From: Colwellia sp. 12G3
GTDB lineage: Bacteria > Pseudomonadota > Gammaproteobacteria > Enterobacterales > Alteromonadaceae
Length of the DNA: 64,000 nt
Direction of reading: 5' to 3'
Assembly: GCF_002836775.1 (NCBI RefSeq)
Contig: NZ_PJAQ01000043.1
Location: forward strand, 247,350-311,349
Both the position numbers and the translations under genes were made by a program. The notes beneath the pieces are model-generated. The model was given only the letters and a program-made list of their open reading frames with translations. It was not told the origin of the DNA and made no database searches. Shown piece after piece: positions 27,119 to 36,710 of this stretch; within the stretch, counting starts at the first letter, position 1; every line of letters begins with the position of its first letter.

Positions 27119-28258
27119 ATGAAAGAACTTCTTAACGGCAACCCAGAATTATTGATTACCGTTGTAGGCATAGGTGGGTGTGGTTGTAATACAGTTAATA
27201 TGCTTCATGAGAATAATTTATCTGGGCAAGTTAACTTAGTTGCGGTCAATACAGATCTTGCTGCATTAAATAGCATTAACGTTGAAAATAAAATTCTCAT
27301 TGGTGAGAACTTAACAAATGGCTATGGTGCAGGTGCCGATCCAACAATAGGCTATCAAGCGGCTCAAGAAAGTGAAGAATTGCTTCGTAGTGCTGTAATG
27401 GATAGTGATATTGTAATCATTACCGCAGGTTTTGGTGGTGGCACTGGCACAGGTGCAAGCCCTTTAGTGGCCAAAATAGCACGTGAACTCAATATCAACT
27501 GTTTAGCCATTGTGACCTTACCTTTTGAGTCAGAAGGGCAAATGAGAATGGATTATGCTCTACAAGGCATAGATGAAATTAAAGAGCCGATACATGCTTA
27601 TATAACGCTTTCAAACGATTTGTTACTTGCAGGCTTAGGTGAAAGCGTTGGCTTATTTTCTGCTTTTAACCAAAGCAATGAAGTGCTAAAAAACTTATTG
27701 ATTGCTTTGGTTCATATGCTTAATGAAACAGGTTATGTCAATGTAGATAAAAATGATTTTTCAACCATTTTGTCATTTGAGGGGGAATCGGTTTTAGGTG
27801 TAGGTAAAGCTGACTCTGAAGAAGAAGCGTTCGAAGCCCTCGAACAGGCACTAAATAACCCGCTTGTTTCCATTGCTAATATAGATACCGCCAAAGGCAT
27901 AATATTTCAATTGTTTTGTAAGTCGGAGCCTAAACTATCGACGTACAATGGCCTAATAGATCATATCCGCACAAAGGTAACTAATCGTTCTGTTCTTATT
28001 GTACCAGGGGTAACCCTTGAACCTAACCTGTCTTCAGAAATAGAGATACTCATTATTGGTTCAGGTATATGTAGTGATAAACCGAAGAACAAACAAGAAG
28101 CAATTATCATTGCAGGAGAGCCGGGACCGTTCGAACAAAGCCTCGAGCCGTCAGAGCCTGTATATATAGATGACGAGCTTAGTTTTATCAACCAAGGTGA
28201 AAGTATTACTGACATACCAGCAATAACGCGTAAATTAATGGCAATCAATCGCAATTAA
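27119..28258 (+). CDS. FtsZ paralogue (second tubulin-like GTPase)
   Basis: A 379-residue FtsZ-type protein outside any division-gene cluster. The nucleotide site is intact: VGIGGCGCNTV (about 16-26), VNTD (43-46) and GGGTGTGAS (106-114). The T7 loop keeps the catalytic Asn208, Asp210 and Asp213 (NVDKND), but two intervening residues differ from the usual NVDFAD. The linker is short, and the C-terminal DIPAITRK (365-372) resembles the DIPAFLRK peptide that binds FtsA and ZipA. It should therefore bind GTP and could co-polymerise with, or antagonise, the main FtsZ. An EAL-domain gene follows. Confidence 0.88.
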   Translation: MKELLNGNPELLITVVGIGGCGCNTVNMLHENNLSGQVNLVAVNTDLAALNSINVENKILIGENLTNGYGAGADPTIGYQAAQESEELLRSAVMDSDIVIITAGFGGGTGTGASPLVAKIARELNINCLAIVTLPFESEGQMRMDYALQGIDEIKEPIHAYITLSNDLLLAGLGESVGLFSAFNQSNEVLKNLLIALVHMLNETGYVNVDKNDFSTILSFEGESVLGVGKADSEEEAFEALEQALNNPLVSIANIDTAKGIIFQLFCKSEPKLSTYNGLIDHIRTKVTNRSVLIVPGVTLEPNLSSEIEILIIGSGICSDKPKNKQEAIIIAGEPGPFEQSLEPSEPVYIDDELSFINQGESITDIPAITRKLMAINRN

Positions 28259-28354
28259 CGAATCACCTCTTTACATGAGAATCATTCTTGTTTACATTTG
28301 TCATTCCATCTATGTATTAGGAATGGTCGGATAAGAAATTGTCGACTGAAGTCA

Positions 28355-29089
28355 ATGAAAGATAAGAAATTACTCAGCCCTAAATGTTTAATCGATCTAA
28401 TCGAAAATAAACGTTTTGGTGTTGAGTACCAACCAATAATTTGCTGTAAAAGCCAAGATATTTTCGCTTATGAGTCATTGGCTAGATTTTATTCTGCTGA
28501 TAACACGCTAATTCGGCCAGACCTTGTTTATGAATCACTGCACACAAGTCCGCTGAGTTTGTTTCAAGTTGAATACCAACAAAAGCAATTACAATTATCT
28601 CATGCCATCACTGGTCATGATATTTTTGTTAACTTAGACCAAGACTCTTACTTTGCGAGTGGCGTCATTGATCAAAGTAATCCGTTTCTAAAATTATTTA
28701 AATCACATACCAAGTCGAATGTTGTCGTCGAGTTAATTGAAAACTCAGAAATAAATGATGCCATAATGAGTCTAGCCATGATTGATAACTTAGCTAAAAG
28801 TGATATTCATACCGCTATAGATGATGTCTGCAATCCTCAATCAATGATTTCTACCTCTGTTATACAGTTAGTAAATTACATTAAGTTTGATAAGTTTGTA
28901 ATAAAAAACAAAAATAATCGTAATTTTATGCTGTTGGTTAAATCTATTATTGATTATGCGCACAGTACGAATAAAAAAGTGATCCTCGAAGGGGTAGAAA
29001 CGTATGAAGATTTAGCATTGGCAAATCAGCTGAACTGTGATTTTGTGCAAGGCTTTTATTATCGAGACCGTTTTAAGAACATTAGTTAA
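28355..29089 (+). CDS. EAL-domain protein (cyclic-di-GMP phosphodiesterase-like)
   Basis: A protein of about 244 residues consisting only of an EAL domain. Visible are ESLARF in place of the EAL motif (Glu kept), FVNLDQ (Asn), VVELIEN (Glu), AIDDV (Asp pair), IKFDK (Lys) and EGVETYED with QGFYY at the end. Most metal ligands are retained, though DDFG has become DDVC. I chose the ATG at 28355; a TTG at 28298 would add 19 residues of poor similarity. It lies about 97 bases after the FtsZ paralogue, same strand. Confidence 0.8.
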   Translation: MKDKKLLSPKCLIDLIENKRFGVEYQPIICCKSQDIFAYESLARFYSADNTLIRPDLVYESLHTSPLSLFQVEYQQKQLQLSHAITGHDIFVNLDQDSYFASGVIDQSNPFLKLFKSHTKSNVVVELIENSEINDAIMSLAMIDNLAKSDIHTAIDDVCNPQSMISTSVIQLVNYIKFDKFVIKNKNNRNFMLLVKSIIDYAHSTNKKVILEGVETYEDLALANQLNCDFVQGFYYRDRFKNIS

Positions 29090-29165
29090 TAGCTTTTAAT
29101 CAAACACCTAACCCCCTACACTGTAGCTATTTATCGTATCATCCCATTTAAATAAAGAGACCAAT

Positions 29166-29726
29166 ATGAAAGTTAACATGACCCCTAAGCTTAAAAGCAG
29201 CTTAAAAAAATCGCTCATAATTGTTTGTAGTTTAGTTAGCCTTGTTGGTTTTTCCGTTTTTGCCACTGATCTTAAAGTAGGAGATGACGCCCCCAACTTT
29301 AAATTACAAGCAACCACAGGTGATTATTACCAGTTAAGTGACTATAAAGGTAAAAAAGCTGTGGTATTAGCTTGGTATCCTATGGCAAACACACGTGGTT
29401 GTACTATTGAATGCAAATCGTTAACAGAGCAGGGGCATCTTATTAGAGAATTTGATGTTAGCTATGTAATGGCCAGTGTTGACCCAATTGATGACAACCG
29501 TGATTTTTCTGAAAAAACCGGTGCCGATTTTCCTATGTTAAGTGATCCAACAAAATCAGCAGCAAAAGCATATCAAGTACTCAATATGTTTAAAGTAGCC
29601 AGTCGTGTCACTTTCTATATCTCTAAGCAAGGTAAGATAGTTAAAATTGATGAAGATATTACGCCAAAATCTGCCGCTCAAGATATGGCTAATAATCTAG
29701 CTGCGCTTGGTATTGCTAAGAAATAG
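29166..29726 (+). CDS. Exported peroxiredoxin (BCP/AhpC-TSA type)
   Basis: A 186-residue thioredoxin-fold peroxiredoxin. The first 37 residues form a basic, hydrophobic signal peptide ending near VFATD, so it acts outside the cytoplasm. The catalytic region YPMANTRGCTIECKSL has the peroxidatic Cys in the T-x-G-C context and a second Cys four residues later, as in bacterioferritin-comigratory-type enzymes. It would reduce peroxides using a thiol partner. The zinc-ribbon gene follows seven bases later. Confidence 0.85.
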   Translation: MKVNMTPKLKSSLKKSLIIVCSLVSLVGFSVFATDLKVGDDAPNFKLQATTGDYYQLSDYKGKKAVVLAWYPMANTRGCTIECKSLTEQGHLIREFDVSYVMASVDPIDDNRDFSEKTGADFPMLSDPTKSAAKAYQVLNMFKVASRVTFYISKQGKIVKIDEDITPKSAAQDMANNLAALGIAKK

Positions 29727-29733
29727 CAAAACA

Positions 29734-29985
29734 ATGTCAAAACCTAATAAGAAAGGCCCTAGCAAAACAGTTGATATTTATTGCAAGGGCTGTAACTTTC
29801 TCCTCTTTAAATACCGTAAAGGAGGTAAGGGCGCTTTACTCAAATGTTTCAAAGAGCGTATCAGTCAAGATTTTACCGACATCCCTTGTACATGCCCAAC
29901 ATGTCATAAGGTATTTGCCCGTGATTGTTTAATTCGAGGCACACCAGCATTTAAAATTATTGGGGGTAAAGTTTGGTGTAAATAA
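29734..29985 (+). CDS. Small zinc-ribbon protein, conserved hypothetical
   Basis: An 83-residue basic protein with Cys pairs YCKGC (about 16-19) and CTCPTC (52-57), plus two further Cys, suited to binding zinc. I chose the ATG at 29734 (MSKPNKKGPSKT). The longer frame from 29707 would overlap the peroxiredoxin end. It begins seven bases after the peroxiredoxin stop, so the two are co-transcribed. Its function is unknown; the basic Lys-rich character may suggest nucleic-acid contact. Confidence 0.75.
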   Translation: MSKPNKKGPSKTVDIYCKGCNFLLFKYRKGGKGALLKCFKERISQDFTDIPCTCPTCHKVFARDCLIRGTPAFKIIGGKVWCK

Positions 29986-30122
29986 CGTGTTATCTCACTG
30001 TAGTTATTATGATTAATACAGCAAGGGAGCACAAATAAACACAGTTTTAGTACAACTTAGCGCAGTTATAAATTTTGTGGTGGTTATCATACCCATAAAT
30101 AACTTCTCTCAGGATTTGAGCC

Positions 30123-30338
30123 TTGGATATCGAACAAGCAAGAATAAAAGCCATCTGTCAGCACATGACGACTATCAGTATTGATAACAAACCTTTTGTG
30201 CCTTTAATCAAGGTAAAACGCAGCGATGCAATGCTTGCAGGAAGTATTAGGGTGATGTTATCGAAAAGGCGTTCTAATCGTATTCATTTTTTTTTGCAAA
30301 CGTATTCTAATAAAATAACTATGCTTGATGTTGATTAG
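30123..30338 (+). CDS. Hypothetical 71-residue protein
   Basis: A short frame starting with TTG (AGGA lies about eight bases upstream) or with an ATG 14 codons later. No family is recognised. The middle is basic (LSKRRSNRIHFFLQ). A good terminator follows 29 bases after the stop, which supports it being transcribed. It is uncertain whether it is translated. Confidence 0.4.
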   Translation: MDIEQARIKAICQHMTTISIDNKPFVPLIKVKRSDAMLAGSIRVMLSKRRSNRIHFFLQTYSNKITMLDVD

Positions 30339-30366
30339 CACTAAGAAATTGAATCAATAAAACCAC

Positions 30367-30402
30367 AAAAGCCTGTCGTTTATGATAAACGACAGGCTTT
30401 TT
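30367..30402. terminator. Bidirectional rho-independent terminator
   Basis: The stem AAAAGCCTGTCGTTTA / TAAACGACAGGCTTTT has a three-base loop and T-runs on both strands. It ends the plus-strand unit and the convergent amylase gene. Confidence 0.9.
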
Positions 30403-30466
30403 ATCTTTAGCTAACTTGCTAGATTATTTAATCGATTACTTAATTACCGATTAATGTAATAACTCA

Positions 30467-32350
30467 CTAAAACGATCCACTTGTACTGCCACCTGTCGAA
30501 TAGCTATTGTTAGTTCCACTTTGCCAATCAACATTTTCACCATTTACTTTTAAACATTTCCATTCAATTGTTTGTGAACTATTAAGCATAATGGTAGTTG
30601 TCCAAGTAGGGTAACTTGTTGGCGACAAACGAATTGCATTGGCTGGATCCCAGTTGCCGGTTTCAATCGTGTTACCAACTACTCGAATATCTTGACCTAA
30701 ATACGTTGTCGCATTGGTACAACTAAAATTTACGCTAACAGTTGCTGTTGGGATCTCTTCAACCCAAACAGAGTATGAACCTCCGTTGACAGGAAATTCA
30801 CCCCAACCATCAGCGTTGGTAGTCACTACTGCCGTGTTATTACCCGTTACATCAATAAATACTCTATTGACGCGATTCACATTCATCCATTTACTGCCAC
30901 TAGCGCCATCAGTCATGATCACTGCCATGGCTTGAGGATGCTCTGCATCACCTAATCTTGTCCAACCAATAACATCATGGTGATCCATATAGCTAATTTG
31001 AGTACCGTAAGCATACTTTTTACGTGCATTTAATAGCTCATCGATATTTTCTTTTTGAGACTTAATGGTGATCGGTGTCGCATTACAACCATTATCTGAA
31101 GCGGTATAAGACGCACCATAATAATCGGCATGAAATAGATTAGGGTAGCCTTCTTCTCGTAATAAGATAAACGCGTAAGCCATAGGTTTAAACCAATCTT
31201 GGACTCTAGACTCTAATGCTTGGCAAGGTTGCGTATCATGGTTGTCAACTAAAGTAACAGCCAAGGCAGGTTGTTCTTTCATTAAGGTATTATCCATTAA
31301 CGTTGCCATATTATAATTACCACCGCTAGTTGACGCGTTGTAAAAATTCATATGCAGTGGTGCATCAAATAATGACATACGACCACCTGTAGCTGAAATA
31401 AAGTTATGTAACTCTTCTTTGTTATAACTCCAGTATTCACCAACAGTAAACAATGACTTTCCAGTATCAGAGCGTACGGTATCTAACCAATCATTAAAGA
31501 AATCGAATTTAATGTGTTTAACAGCATCTAACCTAAAACCGTCAACGCCAGTAAAATCGACATACCACTTACCCCAGTCTTTAAGCTCTTGCACGACATC
31601 TGGGTGATCCATATCAAGATCGGCAAACATTAAATAATCGTAATTACTATGATTACTATCTACTTCCCAATCCCATGCTTTACCCGTCCCACGAAATTTA
31701 AAAATAGCACTTTCTTCTAAATTTTGTGCCCAATCGGTACCATCAAAATGGTACCAACGCCATTTAAAGGTAGAATACGTATTATTACGGCCCGTAAAAT
31801 CGAAAGCGGTCCAAGCGTCAATAACAACATCATCACCATATTCAACGTTACGATTATCTCTACTTACCCTTACAGCATTAACGGCTTCAGTCGCATCAGC
31901 ACCACCACGATGGTTAAAGACCACGTCACCGTAAACTTTAATACCATTTGCATGAGCGGTATTAATCGCAGAGAGGTATTCGTCCTTAGTGCCGTACTTA
32001 GTACGAACCGAATTTTTTTGGTTAAATTCGCCTAAATCGTACATGTCATAAACGCCATAACCGACATCCTGCGCGCCCGAAGCACCTTTATATGCAGGCG
32101 GCAACCACAATGCAGTAACACCCGCAGCAGATAAGTTAGCCGCTTCTTGTTGTACTTCGCTCCATAAGGAACCATCACTTGGGGTGTACCATTGAAAATA
32201 TTGCATCATCACACCATTGTCGGCATGTGTTATGCCAGAGAGCCCGGCCAGAGTTGCTGCAACAAATGTTGTTAGTGCATGTTTTTTAGGATTAAATTTC
32301 AAACGGCGAGTTTTTGTTGATTTGGTGTTTACTTTGATTATTTTAGTCAC
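30467..32350 (-). CDS. Secreted alpha-amylase (GH13) with C-terminal starch-binding module
   Basis: A 627-residue protein that hydrolyses alpha-1,4-glucan bonds outside the cell. The start is a GTG at 32350, followed by a long basic leader and signal peptide (about 1-44, ending THADNG). The GH13 catalytic barrel follows, with GDVVFNHRGG, nucleophile Asp in GFRLDAVKH, acid Glu in VGEYW and VDNHDT. It resembles liquefying amylases (MMQYFQWYTPSDG). From about residue 535 a CBM20-like domain (LGQDIRVVGN...GNWDPANAIRL) binds starch. It is monocistronic. Export and binding module fit polysaccharide scavenging. Confidence 0.93.
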   Translation of the reverse strand: MTKIIKVNTKSTKTRRLKFNPKKHALTTFVAATLAGLSGITHADNGVMMQYFQWYTPSDGSLWSEVQQEAANLSAAGVTALWLPPAYKGASGAQDVGYGVYDMYDLGEFNQKNSVRTKYGTKDEYLSAINTAHANGIKVYGDVVFNHRGGADATEAVNAVRVSRDNRNVEYGDDVVIDAWTAFDFTGRNNTYSTFKWRWYHFDGTDWAQNLEESAIFKFRGTGKAWDWEVDSNHSNYDYLMFADLDMDHPDVVQELKDWGKWYVDFTGVDGFRLDAVKHIKFDFFNDWLDTVRSDTGKSLFTVGEYWSYNKEELHNFISATGGRMSLFDAPLHMNFYNASTSGGNYNMATLMDNTLMKEQPALAVTLVDNHDTQPCQALESRVQDWFKPMAYAFILLREEGYPNLFHADYYGASYTASDNGCNATPITIKSQKENIDELLNARKKYAYGTQISYMDHHDVIGWTRLGDAEHPQAMAVIMTDGASGSKWMNVNRVNRVFIDVTGNNTAVVTTNADGWGEFPVNGGSYSVWVEEIPTATVSVNFSCTNATTYLGQDIRVVGNTIETGNWDPANAIRLSPTSYPTWTTTIMLNSSQTIEWKCLKVNGENVDWQSGTNNSYSTGGSTSGSF

Positions 32351-32524
32351 TGTGTATTTCCGAATAGTTATTGTTATAATTATAGTTTGACCAATCCGGT
32401 GGTCCTGCTTTGCATTTAGCTTTGTTTAAGCAACGACAGAGAGATCAATTTACAATCAACCGTAAGTTTTGTTCAATGAATAATCCGAAAAGTAGCAATG
32501 AATACGTATGCATTTTTATTTAAG

Positions 32525-32679
32525 GTCTTACACATTCTAGGATACATTGGTTTGGTCATCCCGAAAGTTATTTCAATGATATTGAAGCGGGTATACCAGG
32601 CGGTTCTTAAGTTCAATATGTTGGAAGTGTGCTGATTGTGACATCCTTAACTCGTGAAACTTATCCAGAACAAAAATAA
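32525..32679 (+). pseudogene. Possible coding remnant in the 32.35-33.10 kb gap
   Basis: A plus-strand frame with one internal stop reads GLTHSRIHWFGHPESYFND...GIPGGS, stop, VQYVGSVLIVTSLTRETYPEQK. The composition looks protein-like, but I cannot assign a family. The remainder of this 750-base gap shows nothing supportable; a 70-codon frame at 32680-32892 looks like chance. Confidence 0.2.
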
Positions 32680-33102
32680 ATGCATAAATGCTTTAATACA
32701 ATGACTTGTGTGGTTATGCGTTACGTTAACAGTACTAACTACGTATCATTTTTATACGAAAAAACAATAGTACATATTAGATTAAACACGGTTTATAAAA
32801 TGTCGCAGTTCGACCAGATTTATGCGTCAGGCTTCACTGTTCAGAGGGTTAAATTAATGAACAAATCAGAAAAGATTTATGCTTTGTTATAAGTAATCAT
32901 TACTTTCGAACCTGTAATTATATGGAGTCAGAATTTATATTCTTTGTCTCTTTAAAGACCAAGAAGTGTAAATATTTATCAATACTTTTTCGAATACGTT
33001 ATTATCTATTTCTTATAAAAGATAACCTTACAAGCTAGCTAACTAGCCTTGCACGGTCAACGTAAAAAATCACTTCATTCTGCAGAGTTATAAACTAATA
33101 TC

Positions 33103-34047
33103 ATGACAAGAAAAATATTATCATTGAACGTTAAAAGAAAAATAGCTCCCAAACCCGAAGAAGAAGTGGTTAAGGCTGTAGTTCATGAAGACCCACAAAA
33201 ACGTTTTTTAAATGGCGTAGCCATTAATCCAGATCAGCGTATTCAGCTTGAGTTAGGCTCTAAACAACATTCCATGCGAGCCATGGATTTGTTAACGCCA
33301 ATAGGCATGGGGCAGAGAGGTTTAATTGTTGCTCCACCAGGATCCGGAAAAACGACCATTTTAAAACATATTTGCCAAGCTGTTGGCGAAGCTTATCCCG
33401 AGATAAAGCTTTATGCGTTACTCATTGATGAGCGTCCGGAAGAAGTTACCGATTTTAAGCGCAGCGTTCCTGCAAAAGTATTCGCCTCATCCACAGATGA
33501 AAATTACGATCATCATCTACGTGTAACCAATGACCTGCTTAAAATCGCACGTAAAGAAGCTGGAGAAGGTCACAATGTCATGATAGTTATTGATTCTCTC
33601 ACAAGACTTACACGCGTATATAATGCCAATCAAAAAAGTAGCGGGCGCACTATGTCGGGCGGAATTGACGCTAGAGCCATGGAAATACCGCGAAAACTGT
33701 TTGGCACTGCTAGAAATATTGAAAATGGAGGCTCTATTACCATACTAGCGACCATACTTGTTGATACCGGAAGCAGAATGGACCAAGTGATATTTGAAGA
33801 ATTCAAAGGCACCGGTAATATGGAAATCGTTTTATCACGTGAGGCGGCCAATCTACGTATTTTTCCTGCCTTTGATATTGCCAAAAGTAGCACGCGCCGT
33901 GAAGAGCTTCTTCTCAATTCAAAAGATATCGACAAAGTAAGGTTGATACGAAGAGCGCTCACTAGTCTAAAACCTATTGATGGCGCTAGGAAACTTGTCG
34001 AATTACTAGAAGAATTCCCAACAAATGTTGAGCTGTTAAATCATTAA
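33103..34047 (+). CDS. Rho paralogue lacking the N-terminal RNA-binding domain
   Basis: A 314-residue protein matching the ATPase half of termination factor Rho (about 419 residues in E. coli). Walker A is APPGSGKT (77-84), differing from the usual APPKAGKT. DERPEEVTDF, Walker B VMIVIDSLTRL, the Q-loop region MSGGIDARAM and the R-loop region EEFKGTGNMEI follow in order. The N-terminal helix bundle and cold-shock-like primary RNA site are missing and replaced by about 35 basic residues. It may form a hexamer and hydrolyse ATP, alone or mixed with Rho, but could not load on RNA in the usual way. Confidence 0.9.
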   Translation: MTRKILSLNVKRKIAPKPEEEVVKAVVHEDPQKRFLNGVAINPDQRIQLELGSKQHSMRAMDLLTPIGMGQRGLIVAPPGSGKTTILKHICQAVGEAYPEIKLYALLIDERPEEVTDFKRSVPAKVFASSTDENYDHHLRVTNDLLKIARKEAGEGHNVMIVIDSLTRLTRVYNANQKSSGRTMSGGIDARAMEIPRKLFGTARNIENGGSITILATILVDTGSRMDQVIFEEFKGTGNMEIVLSREAANLRIFPAFDIAKSSTRREELLLNSKDIDKVRLIRRALTSLKPIDGARKLVELLEEFPTNVELLNH

Positions 34048-34402
34048 TTACTAATTACCGCGGTGTTTTTTCTATGCGTCGCGACTTAAGGTCGTTGCTA
34101 ACTGTAGGTGACAATGAGGGGGGGGAATTAGGAGTTATAGGTTGTACCGCTCTCTAATGCGACAAAATAGATAGTTGGGAAGTATCTGTATTGCTTTTAA
34201 TTTTTATCAATACCTCAGAATAACTTGATGATTGTGAAACGTTTTTTGAAGCTTGTTGTAATATATCTAATAAGTGCTTATTGCTTTGCTTGAGCAATAT
34301 TAATAACAAAGTGATCAGGTCTAGATTTTAGTGAAATATCAAGAGGTCTTGAAAAAATGGAGTAAATCGTTAGATTAGGTATTTTTATAGGTCTGCAGAC
34401 AC

Positions 34403-34432
34403 AAAAAAAGACGCCCTAGGACGTCTTGATTC
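34403..34432. terminator. Terminator-like hairpin beside tRNA-Pro
   Basis: The stem AAGACG / CGTCTT has an inner CC/GG pairing and flanking A-run. It lies just past the 3' end of the minus-strand tRNA and probably ends its transcript. Bases 34048-34402 show no gene. Confidence 0.55.
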
Positions 34433-34439
34433 TTATATA

Positions 34440-34516
34440 TGGTCGGAGTAGACAGATTCGAACTGTCGACCTCACGCCCCCCAGGCGCGCGCGCTACCAA
34501 GCTGCGCTATACCCCG
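34440..34516 (-). tRNA. tRNA-Pro (anticodon GGG)
   Basis: A 77-base cloverleaf on the minus strand. The acceptor stem CGGGGTA pairs with TACTCCG (one G-U). D-arm AGCGCAGCTTGGTAGCGC, anticodon stem CGCGC/GCGTG with loop CTGGGGG, T-arm GACAG-TTCGAAT-CTGTC and an encoded CCA end. The anticodon at the loop centre is GGG, decoding CCC/CCU proline codons. Confidence 0.95.
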
Positions 34517-34659
34517 ACAATGTAAACTCTAGAGGAGTAACAAGTTTACCGTCTGTATAATAATGATTTATCAAGGTAATGCAATGGTAATCAAGTGAAT
34601 AGTTAGCTTAGATGAGCTAAACGGCTAACTATTACTCGATATGCCTCAAATTCGGGCTA

Positions 34660-36414
34660 TTACGGGTTTTCTTGTTGCGTAAACTTCTTAATAAAATGTA
34701 CGCCATCAATCATTAATGGGAAGTCAGCATTAACCGTTATTGGCGAAGAGAATTGACGCGAATAACTTTGAAAGTTGCCGTTTTGATCGACGAAAACAGA
34801 TTTATCTTTATCAAAAACAATAATGCCATTATCTGTAGTATTGGCAATGACTCTGTCTTTATTCAAGCTAGGTAAATCACTACCATTACTATGGGAACTT
34901 ACATTACATGATAACCATTGGCTCATTAGCGTTGGTTGTAAGTCCATATTGCTGGTATTAAAGGTAACGTCCTTAGTTGCCTTAACAGGTTGCGGGTAAA
35001 TGAATAACGCAGGTTTGGTGTTTAAACGGGTATCATTACTTTGATTACCAATAGAGCTAATCCAAATAATATCTTTGTCTATTTTTTGTTTCTGGGCCAG
35101 TAGTAACGCATCAACAAATAGCTCGAATTGATATTGGCTCTGATTTTTTACTATTTTATTTGCATCAATCGCATGGCTATTTTTAAAGTAAATAATATGT
35201 AGACCAGGGGCCTTATTATTTAATTTCTCAGCAAACAGTAAACTAGAAACATTTGCTAGTTCAGTTTTTTCACTGAATAACCCTTCGAACCAGCGTGGTT
35301 CTATAACAGCAACATTTGCTTCTATTGCATCGTCTTGGCCCGTCGCTGAAAACTCATCAGAGATAACCGTTAAGCTTGTTGCTAGAGCCTGTAGCTCTAT
35401 ACGCTGAAATAAAAGCGGTTTAACACTTTGTTTTAAAATATCTTGTTGATAAATACTCGGTAAAGAGTAAAGCAGATTAAACCATGCATCATCATTAAGG
35501 CCAGTATCAATATTATTGGTTAAATGTAAGCTGGTAGCACTTGCGCGACGAATAAATTGATTGAGCTGAGTCGTTGATATTTGCTGCTCAGTTAGAATCA
35601 AAAAGGTCGAGTTAGTAGGCGCTGTAACCGCTGATTCATTAGGGCAAAGACCTGAATCAATAGTCGGGTAATTTGGGATAGCATGACTAAATGATAGCGG
35701 GCTATTTTTACGCTCTATATAATCTTCTATGTTAAATAAACCATATTTGGTTAATAACGTTTTTGCTGTAGCGGGATAAGACAAGGGTAAAGCCGTATCT
35801 TGACGCAAAATATCATAATCAAGGTTAGCATCAGCCCAAATATGGCTGACATGACTAAAGAAGAAGGACAATACCAAAGCAAATATAACAAAACGGGCAA
35901 AGACTGTTTTTTGTAATTGCTTTAAGTGTTTCCAAGCGTAATTGCTAACAACGAACTCGAAACCTAAGATAACAATAATCAATGAGCCACTGATGGTATA
36001 AAACAAGCTGTTATCTTTAGCTATATCTTGTAGCAAACTTATAATTTGCCCACTAGATGACGCATTTAAGTGATAACCCAGGCGACTATAGATAAAGCCA
36101 TCTAGGACAAGAAGTAATAAACCAATGGTAAAAATGATAGAGCCACTCGTTCTAATAAACTTTGTATGCGGTAGGATCAGTGTTAATGGAAATAACACCA
36201 AAACAAAACTCATAAAGGTTAGAAAAGCAATGTGACTGACCCAGGTCGTAATTAAGTAAACCTGGCCAAAGAGTGTTGTTGGCGCCGCTTCGCTAAATAA
36301 ATAGTAAGAGGACAGTGCAATAGCTGCTAATATATTGAAAAATGTGAACCAATGGCTCCAACTGATCAAATGTAATAGTTTTTTGCTGTAACTTTTTGTA
36401 TCAAATGAAACCAT
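34660..36414 (-). CDS. lapC: LapC/YejM (PbgA) inner-membrane sulfatase-like regulator of LPS synthesis
   Basis: A 584-residue protein, the length of E. coli YejM (586). An N-terminal DUF3413 region holds five predicted membrane helices (about 15-190), followed by a periplasmic sulfatase-fold domain (from about 260). The family senses periplasmic LPS and controls LpxC degradation through LapB. The catalytic sulfatase residues are not expected and I see none. It lies in the yejM-yejL / yejK arrangement conserved in gammaproteobacteria. The 296-base gap to yejL shows no gene. Confidence 0.85.
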   Translation of the reverse strand: MVSFDTKSYSKKLLHLISWSHWFTFFNILAAIALSSYYLFSEAAPTTLFGQVYLITTWVSHIAFLTFMSFVLVLFPLTLILPHTKFIRTSGSIIFTIGLLLLVLDGFIYSRLGYHLNASSSGQIISLLQDIAKDNSLFYTISGSLIIVILGFEFVVSNYAWKHLKQLQKTVFARFVIFALVLSFFFSHVSHIWADANLDYDILRQDTALPLSYPATAKTLLTKYGLFNIEDYIERKNSPLSFSHAIPNYPTIDSGLCPNESAVTAPTNSTFLILTEQQISTTQLNQFIRRASATSLHLTNNIDTGLNDDAWFNLLYSLPSIYQQDILKQSVKPLLFQRIELQALATSLTVISDEFSATGQDDAIEANVAVIEPRWFEGLFSEKTELANVSSLLFAEKLNNKAPGLHIIYFKNSHAIDANKIVKNQSQYQFELFVDALLLAQKQKIDKDIIWISSIGNQSNDTRLNTKPALFIYPQPVKATKDVTFNTSNMDLQPTLMSQWLSCNVSSHSNGSDLPSLNKDRVIANTTDNGIIVFDKDKSVFVDQNGNFQSYSRQFSSPITVNADFPLMIDGVHFIKKFTQQENP

Positions 36415-36710
36415 TGATAATAATTCTTCTTTTTGCTGATAAAATTAGGCGCTGTTTATCTTTCTATCTTTCTTTAACAGTAAGTTGTTTAAATTTCAGG
36501 CAATATAAAGTAGGTAAAATGTAGCGGACTACTCGAATGCCGTATTATTATTAAACAAATGCTACCTTAAGGGGTAATTTAAACGGCTTTATTCATTGTT
36601 GTTCGCCTTTTATATAGCATAACTATAGTTAAAAGCTTGTGCCGTAATTAAACTATTTTAAATAGAATAAATGTTAATCCTGAAAGATCAACAGCCCATC
36701 AATTAAGGGG

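Noticed and set aside
32680-32892. 70-codon plus-strand frame before the Rho paralogue
   Set aside because: No ribosome site, no family and unnatural composition; it is most likely a chance frame.
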